From: Nonomuraea candida
Lineage (GTDB): Bacteria; Actinomycetota; Actinomycetes; Streptosporangiales; Streptosporangiaceae
DNA: 64,000 nucleotides
Direction of reading: 5' to 3'
Assembly (NCBI RefSeq): GCF_000725485.1
Contig: NZ_JOAG01000021.1
Coordinates: forward strand, 156,560 to 220,559
In this document: positions 33,710 to 42,425 of the stretch, in pieces
Layout of the letters: every line of letters starts with the position of its first letter
How positions within the stretch are numbered: the stretch's first letter is position 1
Translations under genes and position numbers: made by a program
The notes under the pieces: model-generated
The model's database searches: none
Told to the model about the DNA's origin: nothing
What the model saw: only the letters and a program-made list of their open reading frames with translations

Positions 33710-33770
33710 GGCGCGCCTCCTCACGGCGAGCGCGGATTCGCGACCATGGGTACGGGGCCGCGCGCCCTGA

Positions 33771-34316
33771 TCAGCGTCGCCCGCCGAACTCCCAGTCGTG
33801 GACCTCGACGCCGGCATACCGCTCCGGGGTCAGGACGGTGCGGGCCGTGCCCGGGTCCGTCGCGCGCACCAGGGCCGCCGTGCCCAGCCAGGTGGCGCCG
33901 TCGTCGGACAGCAGCGGCCCGTAGGCGATCACGTCGTCCCGCCGGCCGGGCGGTGGGACGAGGTCGGCGGCCTGGCCCGTGCCGAGGCCGAGCACCAGAT
34001 AGCGGTTGCCGCCCTCGCGGCCGCCGGGGAAGTCCCACATGGTGCGGCCCAGCACGTTGCGCCAGCGGCGCAGCAGCACGTCGCGGTAGACGCCGGCCTG
34101 GTAGTTGGGCTCGTCGAAGGCGAACGCCCGCGCGGCGGCGGGGTCCGGCAGGTCGACGATGTGCACGCTGCCCGTGGCCGTGTCGCCGTCGAGGGTGGGG
34201 CCGCGGGCGATCAGCCGCGCGTCATAGCGGTCCATGTAGGACCAGTGCTCCTCGGCGAGCTTCTCGCGCAGGGCCCCGGAGCCGGGCCGGTCACGGTGGT
34301 AACAGAAGAATTCCAT
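33771..34316 (-). CDS. YCII-related protein, two tandem domains
   Basis: A 181-residue protein with two YCII-like ferredoxin-fold halves. The first starts MEFFCYHRDRPGSGALREKL and carries EEHWSYMDRYDARLIARGPT with the conserved His and Asp. The second (DVIAYGPLLSDDGATWLGTA) is less conserved. YCII proteins are small presumed enzymes. It stands next to the VanX-like gene on the same strand with no shared operon signal. Confidence 0.8.
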   Translation of the reverse strand: MEFFCYHRDRPGSGALREKLAEEHWSYMDRYDARLIARGPTLDGDTATGSVHIVDLPDPAAARAFAFDEPNYQAGVYRDVLLRRWRNVLGRTMWDFPGGREGGNRYLVLGLGTGQAADLVPPPGRRDDVIAYGPLLSDDGATWLGTAALVRATDPGTARTVLTPERYAGVEVHDWEFGGRR

Positions 34317-34413
34317 GGTGTGAGCCTGCCTATCACGGAACGCCGCGAGCGGGCGCGCCGGCCCCGGTCCTCCCCCGCCAGGCCGGCCTCATCTCGAACG
34401 GCAGCAGAGCGGC

Positions 34414-35070
34414 TCAGCGCACCAGATCGATGGGGCCGTAGCGGGCGTGCGAGGCCCCGGTGAGGTACGCCCAGTAGCGGTCGCCGTAGGACCAGTGCCA
34501 CCACTCCGTCGGATAGTTCACGAACCCCGTCGCCGTCATGGCGGTGATGAGGGCCTTCCGGTTGCCGCGCGCCTCGGCCGAGATGGCGGGCGAGTCCGTG
34601 TAGCACTCCTCGCCGTGCTCCGGCGGGGTGGCGTTGACCTCCGTGCCCATCGGCAGCTCGGTCCCGTCCGGGGCGCACAGGGTGACGTCCACCGCTCCCC
34701 CGGCCACGTGCGGCGCGGTCTCCGGCGGCGAGACGTACTTGCCGGCCTCGGCCCGCAGCAGGTCGGCCGGCCAGCCGGGGTGGGCGTCGCGCATCCTCGA
34801 CAGGCAGCCGGTGAAGTAGCGCTCCTGGAGAAAGGCGGGGCGGTGGCCTTCGACGAGGAGCAGCCGCAGTCCCCGGGGAAGCTGCGCCTGCGCGGCCGCC
34901 AGCCGGTCCCCGACGCCGAGCCGGACGTGCGCGTAGGCGCCGGCGGGGTCGGCCAGCCGCGCGTCCAGCCGGATGGTCTTCTCGTCGCGCAGATCGACGA
35001 GGGGTTCACCGCACTCCCGCACCGGAATCGCCGCGATGCGCGGGTCGGACAACAGTACGTGCTGCGCCAT
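34414..35070 (-). CDS. M15D D-Ala-D-Ala dipeptidase family (VanX-like)
   Basis: A 218-residue zinc dipeptidase. The first zinc site is in APHVAGGAVDVTL (H and D ligands) and the second is EWWHWSYGDRYWAY (catalytic E and H ligand). An Arg in EGHRPAFLQERYF corresponds to the VanX active-site arginine. It has no signal peptide, so it is cytoplasmic as in VanX. Stand-alone members in actinobacteria are often recycling enzymes, and there is no vanHA partner here, so vancomycin resistance is not implied. Confidence 0.88.
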   Translation of the reverse strand: MAQHVLLSDPRIAAIPVRECGEPLVDLRDEKTIRLDARLADPAGAYAHVRLGVGDRLAAAQAQLPRGLRLLLVEGHRPAFLQERYFTGCLSRMRDAHPGWPADLLRAEAGKYVSPPETAPHVAGGAVDVTLCAPDGTELPMGTEVNATPPEHGEECYTDSPAISAEARGNRKALITAMTATGFVNYPTEWWHWSYGDRYWAYLTGASHARYGPIDLVR

Positions 35071-35309
35071 TGCTCACTCCATGGGCGGGAAGGGTTGCGG
35101 CAGGTCAGGCGCAGCATGGCCCACGCCGCTATAAATCCCCTGTAACCGGCCTATGACGGCAGCCGCGCGACCGGCGGCGGGCGAATGAGCGGCGGCCATA
35201 GGAAAAACCTATGGCCCCCGCTGGTATTTCCTCTTTGCGTCACGTTCTTTTCCGGACGTAGCGTGAAACAGCTCGCACGCGCCTTTTCTCTCACGTCAGC
35301 CGGGCTCCG

Positions 35310-35792
35310 TCAGGAGACGGCCCTGATGACGAGCTCCCTGAGGGCGGCCTCGCCGGCCTCGCTCAGCCTGGTCAGGGCGTAGGCCGTGGGCCACATGCCG
35401 TCGGCGTCGTCGAGGTTGGCCTCCACGGTGAACCCCAGCGAGGAGTAGCGCTCCTTGTCCACCTGGCCGCTGCGGAAGAAGCACACGATCTTCCCCGCCT
35501 TGGCGTAGGCGGGCTGGCCGTACCACAGCTTCGGCGCCAGCTCCGGCGCGGCGGACGTGATGACGGCGTGGACCCGCTCGGCCAGCGCGCGGTCCGCCGG
35601 CGCCATCTCGGCGATCTTCGCGAGCACGTCCCGCTCGTCGGCGGCGGCCTTGCCGGCGCCGCGGGCGCGGCGGGCGTCGTTCCTCAGCTCCGCCGCCCGC
35701 TCCTTGACGGCGGCCCGCTCCTCCGCGGACAGGCCGTCCCGGGAGGACGTGCTTCGCTGCTCGTTCTCGTTGGCCTTCGGTGCGGCGCTCAT
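35310..35792 (-). CDS. DUF1801-family protein
   Basis: A 160-residue protein from ATG 35792 (MSAAPKANENEQ). The N-terminal ~50 residues are charged and helical. The C-terminal DUF1801/YdhG-like domain contains VHAVITSAAPELAPKLWYGQ, PAYAKAGKIVCFF and ALTRLSEAGEAALRELVIRA. Members include iron-chaperone-like and stress proteins; the function here is unknown. It lies 40 bases upstream of the next gene on the same strand. Confidence 0.8.
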   Translation of the reverse strand: MSAAPKANENEQRSTSSRDGLSAEERAAVKERAAELRNDARRARGAGKAAADERDVLAKIAEMAPADRALAERVHAVITSAAPELAPKLWYGQPAYAKAGKIVCFFRSGQVDKERYSSLGFTVEANLDDADGMWPTAYALTRLSEAGEAALRELVIRAVS

Positions 35793-35832
35793 GGGTCTCC
35801 TTCGCTGGTTCGGATGAACGGTCATGGCCGGC

Positions 35833-36627
35833 TCAGTGCATCACTTTCCACCAGAACCCGTCCGGGTCCGTGAAGTGGCCGCAGTACCCGTCCCGGGGCG
35901 TCCGCGCGGCAGGAGTGGTGATCCGGCCACCGCCGGCGGCCGCGGCGGCGAGGATCGCGTCGACCTCGTCCCGGGACCCGGCGAGGTGGGTGAAGACCAT
36001 CGCGGAGAAGCCGTCACCGTCCTTGGCGGTGCCCGCATCCCTCGCCAGCACCCCCCGCTCCATCATGCAGAGCCTGACCGCGCCCGGGGCCGGGCGGAAG
36101 TCGATGTACTTGTTGCCGTAGTCGCGATCGACGGTCATGCCGAGGGACTCGTAGAAGGTCCTGGACGCCTTCGGCGCGGCCACGCCGAGGATGACCGTGG
36201 TCTCGCTCGGCCGGGGCGTCGCCGCCGGCGGGCCGGTGTCCTTGGCGGTGGCCGAGGCCACCTTCCACACGGCGCCGTCCGGCGCCCGGAACGCCCCCGA
36301 GAACGACCCGAACAGGGCCTTCTTCGCGGGCTTGAGCACCTCCGCGCCGTTGCGGTCGGCGGTCTCCATCAGGGTCCTGACCTCGGTGGGCCGGCCGACG
36401 GTGCAGGTCAGCACGTAGCCGCGGAATCCCGAGGTCGCCGCATCGGCGCCCGCCGCCTCGGCGAGGTCCTCGGTCGCGGAGAGGGCGAGCTGTCCCGTAC
36501 CGTGCAGGTCGAGGTGCACCGAGTGGCCGGCGTCGGTGGCGGCGGAGGCGAACGCGGTGGTGTAGAACCGGCGCGCGGCGCTCACTTCGGGCGCCCCGAG
36601 GGCGACCACGTCGAGCTTCAGAGGCAT
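35833..36627 (-). CDS. VOC-superfamily protein, two glyoxalase domains
   Basis: A 264-residue protein. Domain 1 starts LKLDVVALGAPEVSAARRFY and domain 2 from about 140 (TTVILGVAAPKASRTFYESL), ending YCGHFTDPDGFWWKVMH, a classic VOC C-terminus. Several such genes cluster between 35.3 and 41.3 kb. It is probably a small-molecule binding or detoxification enzyme. Confidence 0.87.
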   Translation of the reverse strand: MPLKLDVVALGAPEVSAARRFYTTAFASAATDAGHSVHLDLHGTGQLALSATEDLAEAAGADAATSGFRGYVLTCTVGRPTEVRTLMETADRNGAEVLKPAKKALFGSFSGAFRAPDGAVWKVASATAKDTGPPAATPRPSETTVILGVAAPKASRTFYESLGMTVDRDYGNKYIDFRPAPGAVRLCMMERGVLARDAGTAKDGDGFSAMVFTHLAGSRDEVDAILAAAAAGGGRITTPAARTPRDGYCGHFTDPDGFWWKVMH

Positions 36628-36680
36628 GTGCCTGACTCCATGTGTCTCGTGTCGCTGTGCGGCGTCCGAGGGGTGGGTGC

Positions 36681-37091
36681 TCAGCGCCGCTCCTGGATCC
36701 GGACCATGTTGCCCGCCGGGTCGCGGAAGGCGCAGTCACGCACCCCGAACGGCTGATCCATCGGCTCCTGGACGACCTCCGCGCCGCTGGCCTCCACGCG
36801 TTCGAAAAGACCGTCGAGGTCGTCGGTGGCCAGCAGGACGCCGGCGTAGGTGCCCTTGGCCATCATCTCGGCGATCGTGGCGCGCTCGTCGTCGGTGACC
36901 CCGGGGTCGGCGGCCGGCGGCTGCAGGACGATGGACGTCTCGGGCCGGCCGGCGGGGCCCACCGTGATCCAGCGCATCCCGGCGTAGCCGACGTCGTCAC
37001 GCACCTCGAAACCCAGGACGTCGCGGTAGAAGGCCAGGGACGCGTCAGGGTCGTCATGCGGCAGGAAACTCGCGTGAATACTGACGTTCAT
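36681..37091 (-). CDS. VOC-family protein (glyoxalase/bleomycin-resistance fold)
   Basis: A 136-residue single-domain VOC protein from ATG 37091 (MNVSIHASFLPHDDPDASLA). It contains FYRDVLGFEVRDDV and ends FGVRDCAFRDPAGNMVRIQE. It lies upstream of the two-domain VOC gene on the same strand (53 bases apart), so they may form an operon. Confidence 0.87.
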   Translation of the reverse strand: MNVSIHASFLPHDDPDASLAFYRDVLGFEVRDDVGYAGMRWITVGPAGRPETSIVLQPPAADPGVTDDERATIAEMMAKGTYAGVLLATDDLDGLFERVEASGAEVVQEPMDQPFGVRDCAFRDPAGNMVRIQERR

Positions 37092-37161
37092 GCATGTCAC
37101 CCTAGGCTCGGGATAAGCGGCCCGCTTCTCGATTCCTGATCGCTTCACCCCTGCGGCAGGC

Positions 37162-38016
37162 TCACAGCCGGGTGGCCGTGCGGATCAGCTCCGCCAGGGC
37201 GAGGGAGCGGCTGTGCGCGGGCCAGGCGATGTGGGTGACGACGGGGGGCGCGTCGATCAGGGGGACGGCGGCGTGCTCGGCCCACAACCAGGCGCGGGCG
37301 GAGTCGGGGTAGACGGCCGCGGTGCGTCCGAGGGCGATCAGCTGCGCCAGCTGCGTCTGGTCGTGGATCTCGGGGCCCGGACCAGGAGGATAGACGCCGT
37401 CGCGGGGCCAGCGGGCGAGCGGCAGGCCGGCGATGTCGGCCAGGGACAGCGTGTGACGCGCCGCGAGCGGGTGCCCGGCGGGCAGGATGACGATCTGCCC
37501 CTCGGTCATCAGCTCCTCGCTGTCGAACCCGGCCAGGGAGTTGTACGGCGTGTGCATCAGCGCCACGTCGGCGCGGCCGTCGCGCAGCATCTCCCCCTGC
37601 TCGCAGGTGCCGCTCGGCAGCACCTCGACCTCGGCGGCGCCGGGCTCGGCGGCGTACGCGTCGAGGAGCTTGTGCAGCAGCTCGTGGGACGAACCGGCCT
37701 TCACCGCCAGCACCAGGCGGTTGCGGGGACCGCCGGAGCCGTCGGCGCCGCCGGCCCGGCGGGTGCGGCGCACCGCGGCGGCGGCCGCGTCGAGGGCCGC
37801 CCGGCCCTCGTGCAGCAGCATCTCCCCGGCTCCGGTCAGGGCGACGCCGCGCCGGTCGCGGTCGAGCAGGCGGACGCCGAGACGCCGTTCGAGCTGCTGG
37901 ATCGCCCGGGACAGCGGCGGCTGGGCCATGCCGAGGCGCTCGGCGGCGCGGCCGAAGTGCAGCTCCTCGGCAACGGCGACGAAGTATCTCAGCTCGCGGG
38001 TCTCCAGGGTGTCCAC
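37162..38016 (-). CDS. LysR-family transcriptional regulator
   Basis: A 284-residue LTTR. The N-terminal winged HTH is ELRYFVAVAEELHFGRAAER plus LGMAQPPLSRAIQQLERRLG, followed by a linker helix and a periplasmic-binding-like effector domain (LVLAVKAGSSHELLHKLLDA). It is divergent from the aldo/keto reductase at 38174, with 157 bases between the starts, and most likely controls it. Confidence 0.92.
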   Translation of the reverse strand: MDTLETRELRYFVAVAEELHFGRAAERLGMAQPPLSRAIQQLERRLGVRLLDRDRRGVALTGAGEMLLHEGRAALDAAAAAVRRTRRAGGADGSGGPRNRLVLAVKAGSSHELLHKLLDAYAAEPGAAEVEVLPSGTCEQGEMLRDGRADVALMHTPYNSLAGFDSEELMTEGQIVILPAGHPLAARHTLSLADIAGLPLARWPRDGVYPPGPGPEIHDQTQLAQLIALGRTAAVYPDSARAWLWAEHAAVPLIDAPPVVTHIAWPAHSRSLALAELIRTATRL

Positions 38017-38173
38017 GGCCGCAGCCTACCCCGTGATACCCGCCGGGTATGACAGCGCACCGCATCGGTGTTGGAGGCCACGCCCGCCCACGGGCGACCA
38101 TCGACAGGCCCGCGCGAAGAGGGCTCTTGGCCCTCCGCGCCATCCATCCAGCAGGAAAGATCAGGACACGACC

Positions 38174-39046
38174 ATGAACGCATCCTCCGCGCCCTTGCCC
38201 GGCGGCACCTGGACCCTGGGCGATCTGACCGTCACCCGCTTCGGCTACGGCGCCATGCAGCTCGCCGGCCCCGGGGTCATGGGGCCGCCCGCCGACCACG
38301 ACGGCGCGCTCGCCGTCCTGCGCGAGGCCGCCGCCCTCGGGATCACCCACATCGACACCGCCGGCGCGTACGGGCCGCGGGTCACCAACTGGCTGATCCG
38401 CGAGGCGCTGCACCCCTATCCCCCGGCGCTGCACATCGTGACCAAGGTCGGCGCGGTCCGCGACCCGCAGGGCGGCTGGCCCCCCGCCCGGCGGCCCGAG
38501 GAGCTGCGCCGCGCCGTCCACGAGAACCTCGAGGACCTCGGCCTCGACGCGCTCGACGTGGTCAACCTCCGGCTCGGCGACGCCCGGGGGCCGCTGCCCG
38601 GCTCGCTCGCCGAGCCCTTCGAGACCCTCGTCGAGCTGCGGCGGGAGGGCCTGATCCGGCACCTCGGGGTGAGCAACGCGACCCCGGAGCAGGTCAGGGA
38701 GGCGCAGGCGATCGCGCCGATCGTGTGCGTGCAGAACATGTACAACCTCGCCCACCGCCAGGACGACGAGCTGATCGACGAGCTCGCCGCCCGGAACATC
38801 GCCTACGTGCCGTTCTTCCCGCTCGGCGGCTTCACCCCGCTGCAGTCGGAGGCGCTGTCCGCCGTGGCCGCCCGGCTGGGCGCGACGCCGATGTCGGTCG
38901 CCCTGGCCTGGCTGCTGCGGCGGTCGCCGAACATCCTGCTCATCCCCGGCACGTCGTCCGTGGCCCACCTGCGCGAGAACGTCGCCGGCGCGGGACTCTC
39001 GCTCTCCGGCGAGGATCTCGCCGAGCTGGACAAGATCGGGCGCTAG
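38174..39046 (+). CDS. Aldo/keto reductase
   Basis: A 290-residue NADPH-dependent oxidoreductase. It has the GYGAMQLAG N-terminus, HIDTAGAYGPRVTNWLIREA with catalytic Asp and Tyr, and Lys in IVTKVGAV. The usual His after strand 4 is replaced in VVNLRLGD. The cofactor region is LIPGTSSVAHLRENV. It is of the oxidoreductase YdbC/pyridoxal-reductase-like type. Regulation by the divergent LysR gene is likely. Confidence 0.9.
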   Translation: MNASSAPLPGGTWTLGDLTVTRFGYGAMQLAGPGVMGPPADHDGALAVLREAAALGITHIDTAGAYGPRVTNWLIREALHPYPPALHIVTKVGAVRDPQGGWPPARRPEELRRAVHENLEDLGLDALDVVNLRLGDARGPLPGSLAEPFETLVELRREGLIRHLGVSNATPEQVREAQAIAPIVCVQNMYNLAHRQDDELIDELAARNIAYVPFFPLGGFTPLQSEALSAVAARLGATPMSVALAWLLRRSPNILLIPGTSSVAHLRENVAGAGLSLSGEDLAELDKIGR

Positions 39047-39144
39047 CGGGCCCTCCCCAGGGCCGGCGAACCGAGTGACGCGGCCGACCGGGTGGCGGCC
39101 GGGTGTCCTGTCGCACCCGGCCGCCCGGGGCCCGTCGCGCCGGG

Positions 39145-40143
39145 CTACTCGACGTCCGGCGCGCTGTCGGCGACGCTCACCTCCAGCTGCGCGCTCGACG
39201 ACACCACGCTCCCCACCGGCGCACCGGCCCGACCGGCGTCCACGACCACCCCCCGGCGGCCGAGGTAGTCGTAGGTCTCCGGGTCGAAGACGTACTCCTC
39301 CCTGACTCCGAGGGGCGACACCATCGCCGCGGCGATGCCCTCGCGCCCGGCGGCGTCCCGCGCCTCCTTCACCGTCACCACCCCCGGGATGGTGGCGGCG
39401 GCGCGGAAGAGCGCGGCACGCTGGGCGGCGGGCAGGTAGGACTCCTGCAACAGCCCGCCGACCCGGTTCCACGCCTCGTAGTCCTGCAGCCCGTCGAAGG
39501 GCAGCCGCGTGTAGAGGTGCCTGCGCATGCCGTCGGCGTCGGCCGGCAGCTCGCTGACGTAGGCGTAGTCGCTGCGCAGGAACTCGGCGCGGTGGTCGAA
39601 GTCGGCCGCCCGCTCCGGGCGGCCGGGCCTGCCCGCCCGCGCCTGCTCCTCGCGTGCGGCCGGCGGGAGCGGGCGGCCCGGATACGGCAGCGGCGCCAGG
39701 ATCTCCTCCCGTACGACTCCCCCGACCGAGCTGCCCTCGACCGGCAGCCAGATCGTGCGCTTGGAGCGCGAGAGCCAGATCTGCCCGTCCGACTCGGCCG
39801 AATCCATGCTCTGCGACCGGAAGACGAGGAACTGGCCCGGCCTGGGCCGCAGCTCCGGGCGGCTGCCGGCGCGCTCGGCCGCCCGCGTCAGCAGCTCCAC
39901 GGCCGCGACCGTGCGGATCACCGGCGGAGGCGGCGCCGGGGCGGGCCCGCCCCGGACGGCGAACACCGCCATTCCCACCGCGGCCGCCAGACCGCCTGCC
40001 AGCGCGGCGCGCAGCCCGAGGCGGCGGAAGTCGGGGCGGGCCGGCGCGGACATGCCGGCGAGAAGGCGTTCCTCCTCGGCCCGCAGGTCCAGCCGCGCGG
40101 GGACCTCGGAGCGGAAGTCGTTGAGCCGGGCCAGGTCATCCAT
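39145..40143 (-). CDS. CU044_5270-type membrane protein, sigma-factor partner
   Basis: A 332-residue protein. The cytoplasmic N-terminus (~1-42) is followed by one membrane helix (GLRAALAGGLAAAVGMAVFA), and a ~265-residue extracytoplasmic domain completes it. The pattern DDLARLNDFRSEVPARLD and the downstream GQFLVFRSQSMD and YDYLGRRGVVVD motifs match the CU044_5270 family, which is encoded directly after ECF sigma genes and probably acts as a membrane anti-sigma or sensor. The start overlaps the sigma-gene stop by eight bases. Confidence 0.85.
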   Translation of the reverse strand: MDDLARLNDFRSEVPARLDLRAEEERLLAGMSAPARPDFRRLGLRAALAGGLAAAVGMAVFAVRGGPAPAPPPPVIRTVAAVELLTRAAERAGSRPELRPRPGQFLVFRSQSMDSAESDGQIWLSRSKRTIWLPVEGSSVGGVVREEILAPLPYPGRPLPPAAREEQARAGRPGRPERAADFDHRAEFLRSDYAYVSELPADADGMRRHLYTRLPFDGLQDYEAWNRVGGLLQESYLPAAQRAALFRAAATIPGVVTVKEARDAAGREGIAAAMVSPLGVREEYVFDPETYDYLGRRGVVVDAGRAGAPVGSVVSSSAQLEVSVADSAPDVE

Positions 40144-40726
40144 GGCGGACCTCCTCGATGACGGGTGCGGTGGGGTCGGTCCCGCCCAGTTCCTCGCGGA
40201 TCCTGGCGCGGGCGCGGTTGACGCGTGAGCGGACCGTGCCGATGCGGATGCCGAGCGCCTCGGCGGCCTCGGCGTAGCTGAGGCCGCCCCAAGTCACCAG
40301 GAGCAGCACGTCCCGGTGCCCGGCGGGCAGCGCGACGAGCGCCGCGGCCAGGCGCCGCTGTACGGCCTGGGCGCTCAGCCGCTCGTCGCTGCGCGGGGTG
40401 AAGGGCTCGGTGACCGGGTCCACGCCGGTGCGGGCCAAAAGGTTCAGCTGCCTGGCCTCGGTGCGCTTGTGGCGGCCGATGAGGTTGGTGGCGATGCCGT
40501 ACAGCCAGGGCAGGGCGGTGTGCCTGCTCAGGTCGTAACGGCCGCGCTGGTGGAAGGCGGCGAGAAAGGTCTCCGCCACCACGTCCTCGGCGACGTCGAG
40601 CCCGAGGCGGCGGATGACGAATCTCTTGATCTCGGCGGCGTGCCTGCGGAAGATCTCGCCGAACACCTCGGGCTCCTGCCGGGACCGCGCGATGACGGCC
40701 GAATCGGCGGGGCTCGTTTCTGACAT
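40136..40726 (-). CDS. ECF-type RNA polymerase sigma factor
   Basis: A 196-residue sigma-70 family protein. Region 2 contains FGEIFRRHAAEIKRFVIRRL and AEDVVAETFLAAF, and region 4 is LPAGHRDVLLLVTWGGLSYA followed by EAAEALGIRIGTVRSRVNRA. It is co-transcribed with the membrane protein at 39145 (eight-base overlap). The operon is probably autoregulated from the region 40727-40880, but no promoter motif can be read with confidence. Confidence 0.92.
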   Translation of the reverse strand: MSETSPADSAVIARSRQEPEVFGEIFRRHAAEIKRFVIRRLGLDVAEDVVAETFLAAFHQRGRYDLSRHTALPWLYGIATNLIGRHKRTEARQLNLLARTGVDPVTEPFTPRSDERLSAQAVQRRLAAALVALPAGHRDVLLLVTWGGLSYAEAAEALGIRIGTVRSRVNRARARIREELGGTDPTAPVIEEVRHG

Positions 40727-40881
40727 GCTCTGGCCTCTCGGCTCACGGATGGAACACCCCTACTTGCCCGCCCGCCGACGGCCGGTTCCCGCGCCTCGGG
40801 GCCGGCCGGCGGCCGGGGGGCGGTGACCTGCATGAGGCCCGGGACGAGCGTCGGCGCCGGGCTCTCGTAGACTCCGCGGTC

Positions 40882-41268
40882 ATGACAGAACGATGGCCCT
40901 TCATTCACCACGTCACCTTCATCGCCTCCGACCTCGAGGCGAGTACGCGCTTCTTCACCGCCGCGCTGAAGCCTCTCGGAGTTGTCGGGCAGGCGGCCGA
41001 CGGCGGGGCGGAGTTCTGGGAGGAGGACCTGGACACCCCGTCCTTCGGTCTGTATCCGGCGGGCGACGCCACGGTGACACGGGGCGCGCACATCGCGTTC
41101 ACCGCCCGCGACCGGGCCGCGGTCGACGCCTTCTACGAGGCCGCACTGGCGGCGGGCGGCCGGTCCCGGCACGAACCCCGCCGCTGGCCGGAGTACGGCG
41201 CATATTGCGCGTTCGTCGACGACCCGGACGGCAACAACATCGAGGCGGTGTACAAGGAGCAGGCATAG
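40882..41268 (+). CDS. VOC-family protein
   Basis: A 128-residue glyoxalase-fold protein: FIHHVTFIASDLEASTRFFT at the N-terminus and AYCAFVDDPDGNNIEAVYKE at the C-terminus, with His and Glu in metal-ligand positions. It is divergent from the sigma operon with 155 bases between the starts. Confidence 0.88.
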   Translation: MTERWPFIHHVTFIASDLEASTRFFTAALKPLGVVGQAADGGAEFWEEDLDTPSFGLYPAGDATVTRGAHIAFTARDRAAVDAFYEAALAAGGRSRHEPRRWPEYGAYCAFVDDPDGNNIEAVYKEQA

Positions 41269-41402
41269 GAAGGGGTGCAGGGTCCACCCGCCGCGTGTCT
41301 TGCCGCGTTACAAGGTCTGCATCACGTTGACGCCGCGGGCCAGACCCAGGGCGCCCGTCAAGCGGCAGGAAAGGGGGTGAAAGGTAGGCCCGGACGGGTG
41401 AT

Positions 41403-42295
41403 CGCGTCCGCGAGAGAGAGGTGGACATGACGGTCCGTCGCCGACAAACCGGTGCGGTCCACCCGGGATCACGCCCGGCGGCAAGCCCGGCCGCATCGCG
41501 CCGTCGCTCCCGTCCGTCAGCGGTCCGGCGTTCCCCGACGGCCCGATCACCTCGGGCAAGGTCTTCTTCATCGGCGCCGACGGGCTGCCGCACTGGTGCA
41601 CGGGCAGCGCCGTGCACTCGCAGTACCGCAACGTCGTGGCGACCGCGGCGCAGTGCGCGTTCGACACCCAGACCCCCGGCGCCGCACTCGGCAAGTGGGT
41701 GTTCGTGCCCCGCTACACCGCCGGCACCGCCCCGCTGGGCCTGTACGTCGGCAAGCAGCTCGCCGGCCACCAGGACTTCGACACCGACCGCGACTTCGAC
41801 CGCGGCTACGCCTTCGTCAACGTCTACGAGGGCGTCGTCCCCTCCGCCACGGGCGAGCCGACCGGCCACGGCAGGCTGGGCGACAACGTCGGCGGGCAGG
41901 GCCTGGCCTGGAACCAGCCGCTCGGCTCCTCGGTGAACGTCTTCGGCTACCCGGCGGGGCCGCACCCCGACGGCGTGCGGCCGTACACCGGGCAGAACAT
42001 CAAGATGTCCGTGGGCAGCGTCACGACCACCGCCCACGTCCCCAGCCTGAAGGGCGAGCGGCTGCTGCCCGTGCGCTCCTGGTTCACCGCGCACGGCGCG
42101 CAGGGCTCCTCCTGGCTGCTGAACTACGACGCGGCCGGCGCCAGAGGCTACCTGAAGGGCCTGACCCTCAGCCTCACCGACGCCGACGGCAACCTGCGCT
42201 ACGACACGGCCGTGTCCCCCTACTTCGACGACGAGCTGCTGGCGGTCTACTCCGCCGCCAACGCCGTCTGGACCGGCGCCGTCTCCCCCGCCTGA
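41403..42295 (+). pseudogene. Trypsin-like serine peptidase relic
   Basis: The open frame contains FFIGADGLPHWCTGSAVHSQ followed by YRNVVATAAQC, the trypsin-fold CTGS...TAAHC pattern with the catalytic His changed to Gln. The later GxSGGP motif is replaced by GAQGSSWLLNYDA. No ATG or GTG in frame exists upstream of GTG 41612, and no signal peptide is present although such proteins are secreted; an ATG at 41427 lies in another frame. The N-terminus has therefore been lost by frameshift or deletion. A catalytically dead binding protein translated from 41612 is a weaker alternative. Confidence 0.65.
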
Positions 42296-42386
42296 CCCCG
42301 AAGCCCTTTCAGCCGGGCCGGTCACCGCGTATCCGCCTCGCGGTGACCGCACTTCACGATCACCAGAGAGATGATCAGCCGCATTC

Positions 42387-42425
42387 GGTGTACACAGTAA
42401 ACCGTCATGGTTTACTGTGTACACC
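42387..42425. promoter_or_regulatory. Perfect 17-bp palindromic operator abutting the TetR start
   Basis: GGTGTACACAGTAAACC (42387-42403), spacer GTCAT, and GGTTTACTGTGTACACC (42409-42425) form a perfect inverted repeat whose last base touches the ATG at 42426. TACTGT at 42413-42418 could be the -10 of a leaderless transcript starting at or near the ATG. Binding would block the promoter completely. Confidence 0.8.

Noticed and set aside
34414..35070. Vancomycin-resistance vanX gene
   Set aside because: The protein is VanX-like, but no vanH, vanA-type ligase or vanRS lies beside it. The two-component system at 6.8 kb is far away and not VanRS-like.
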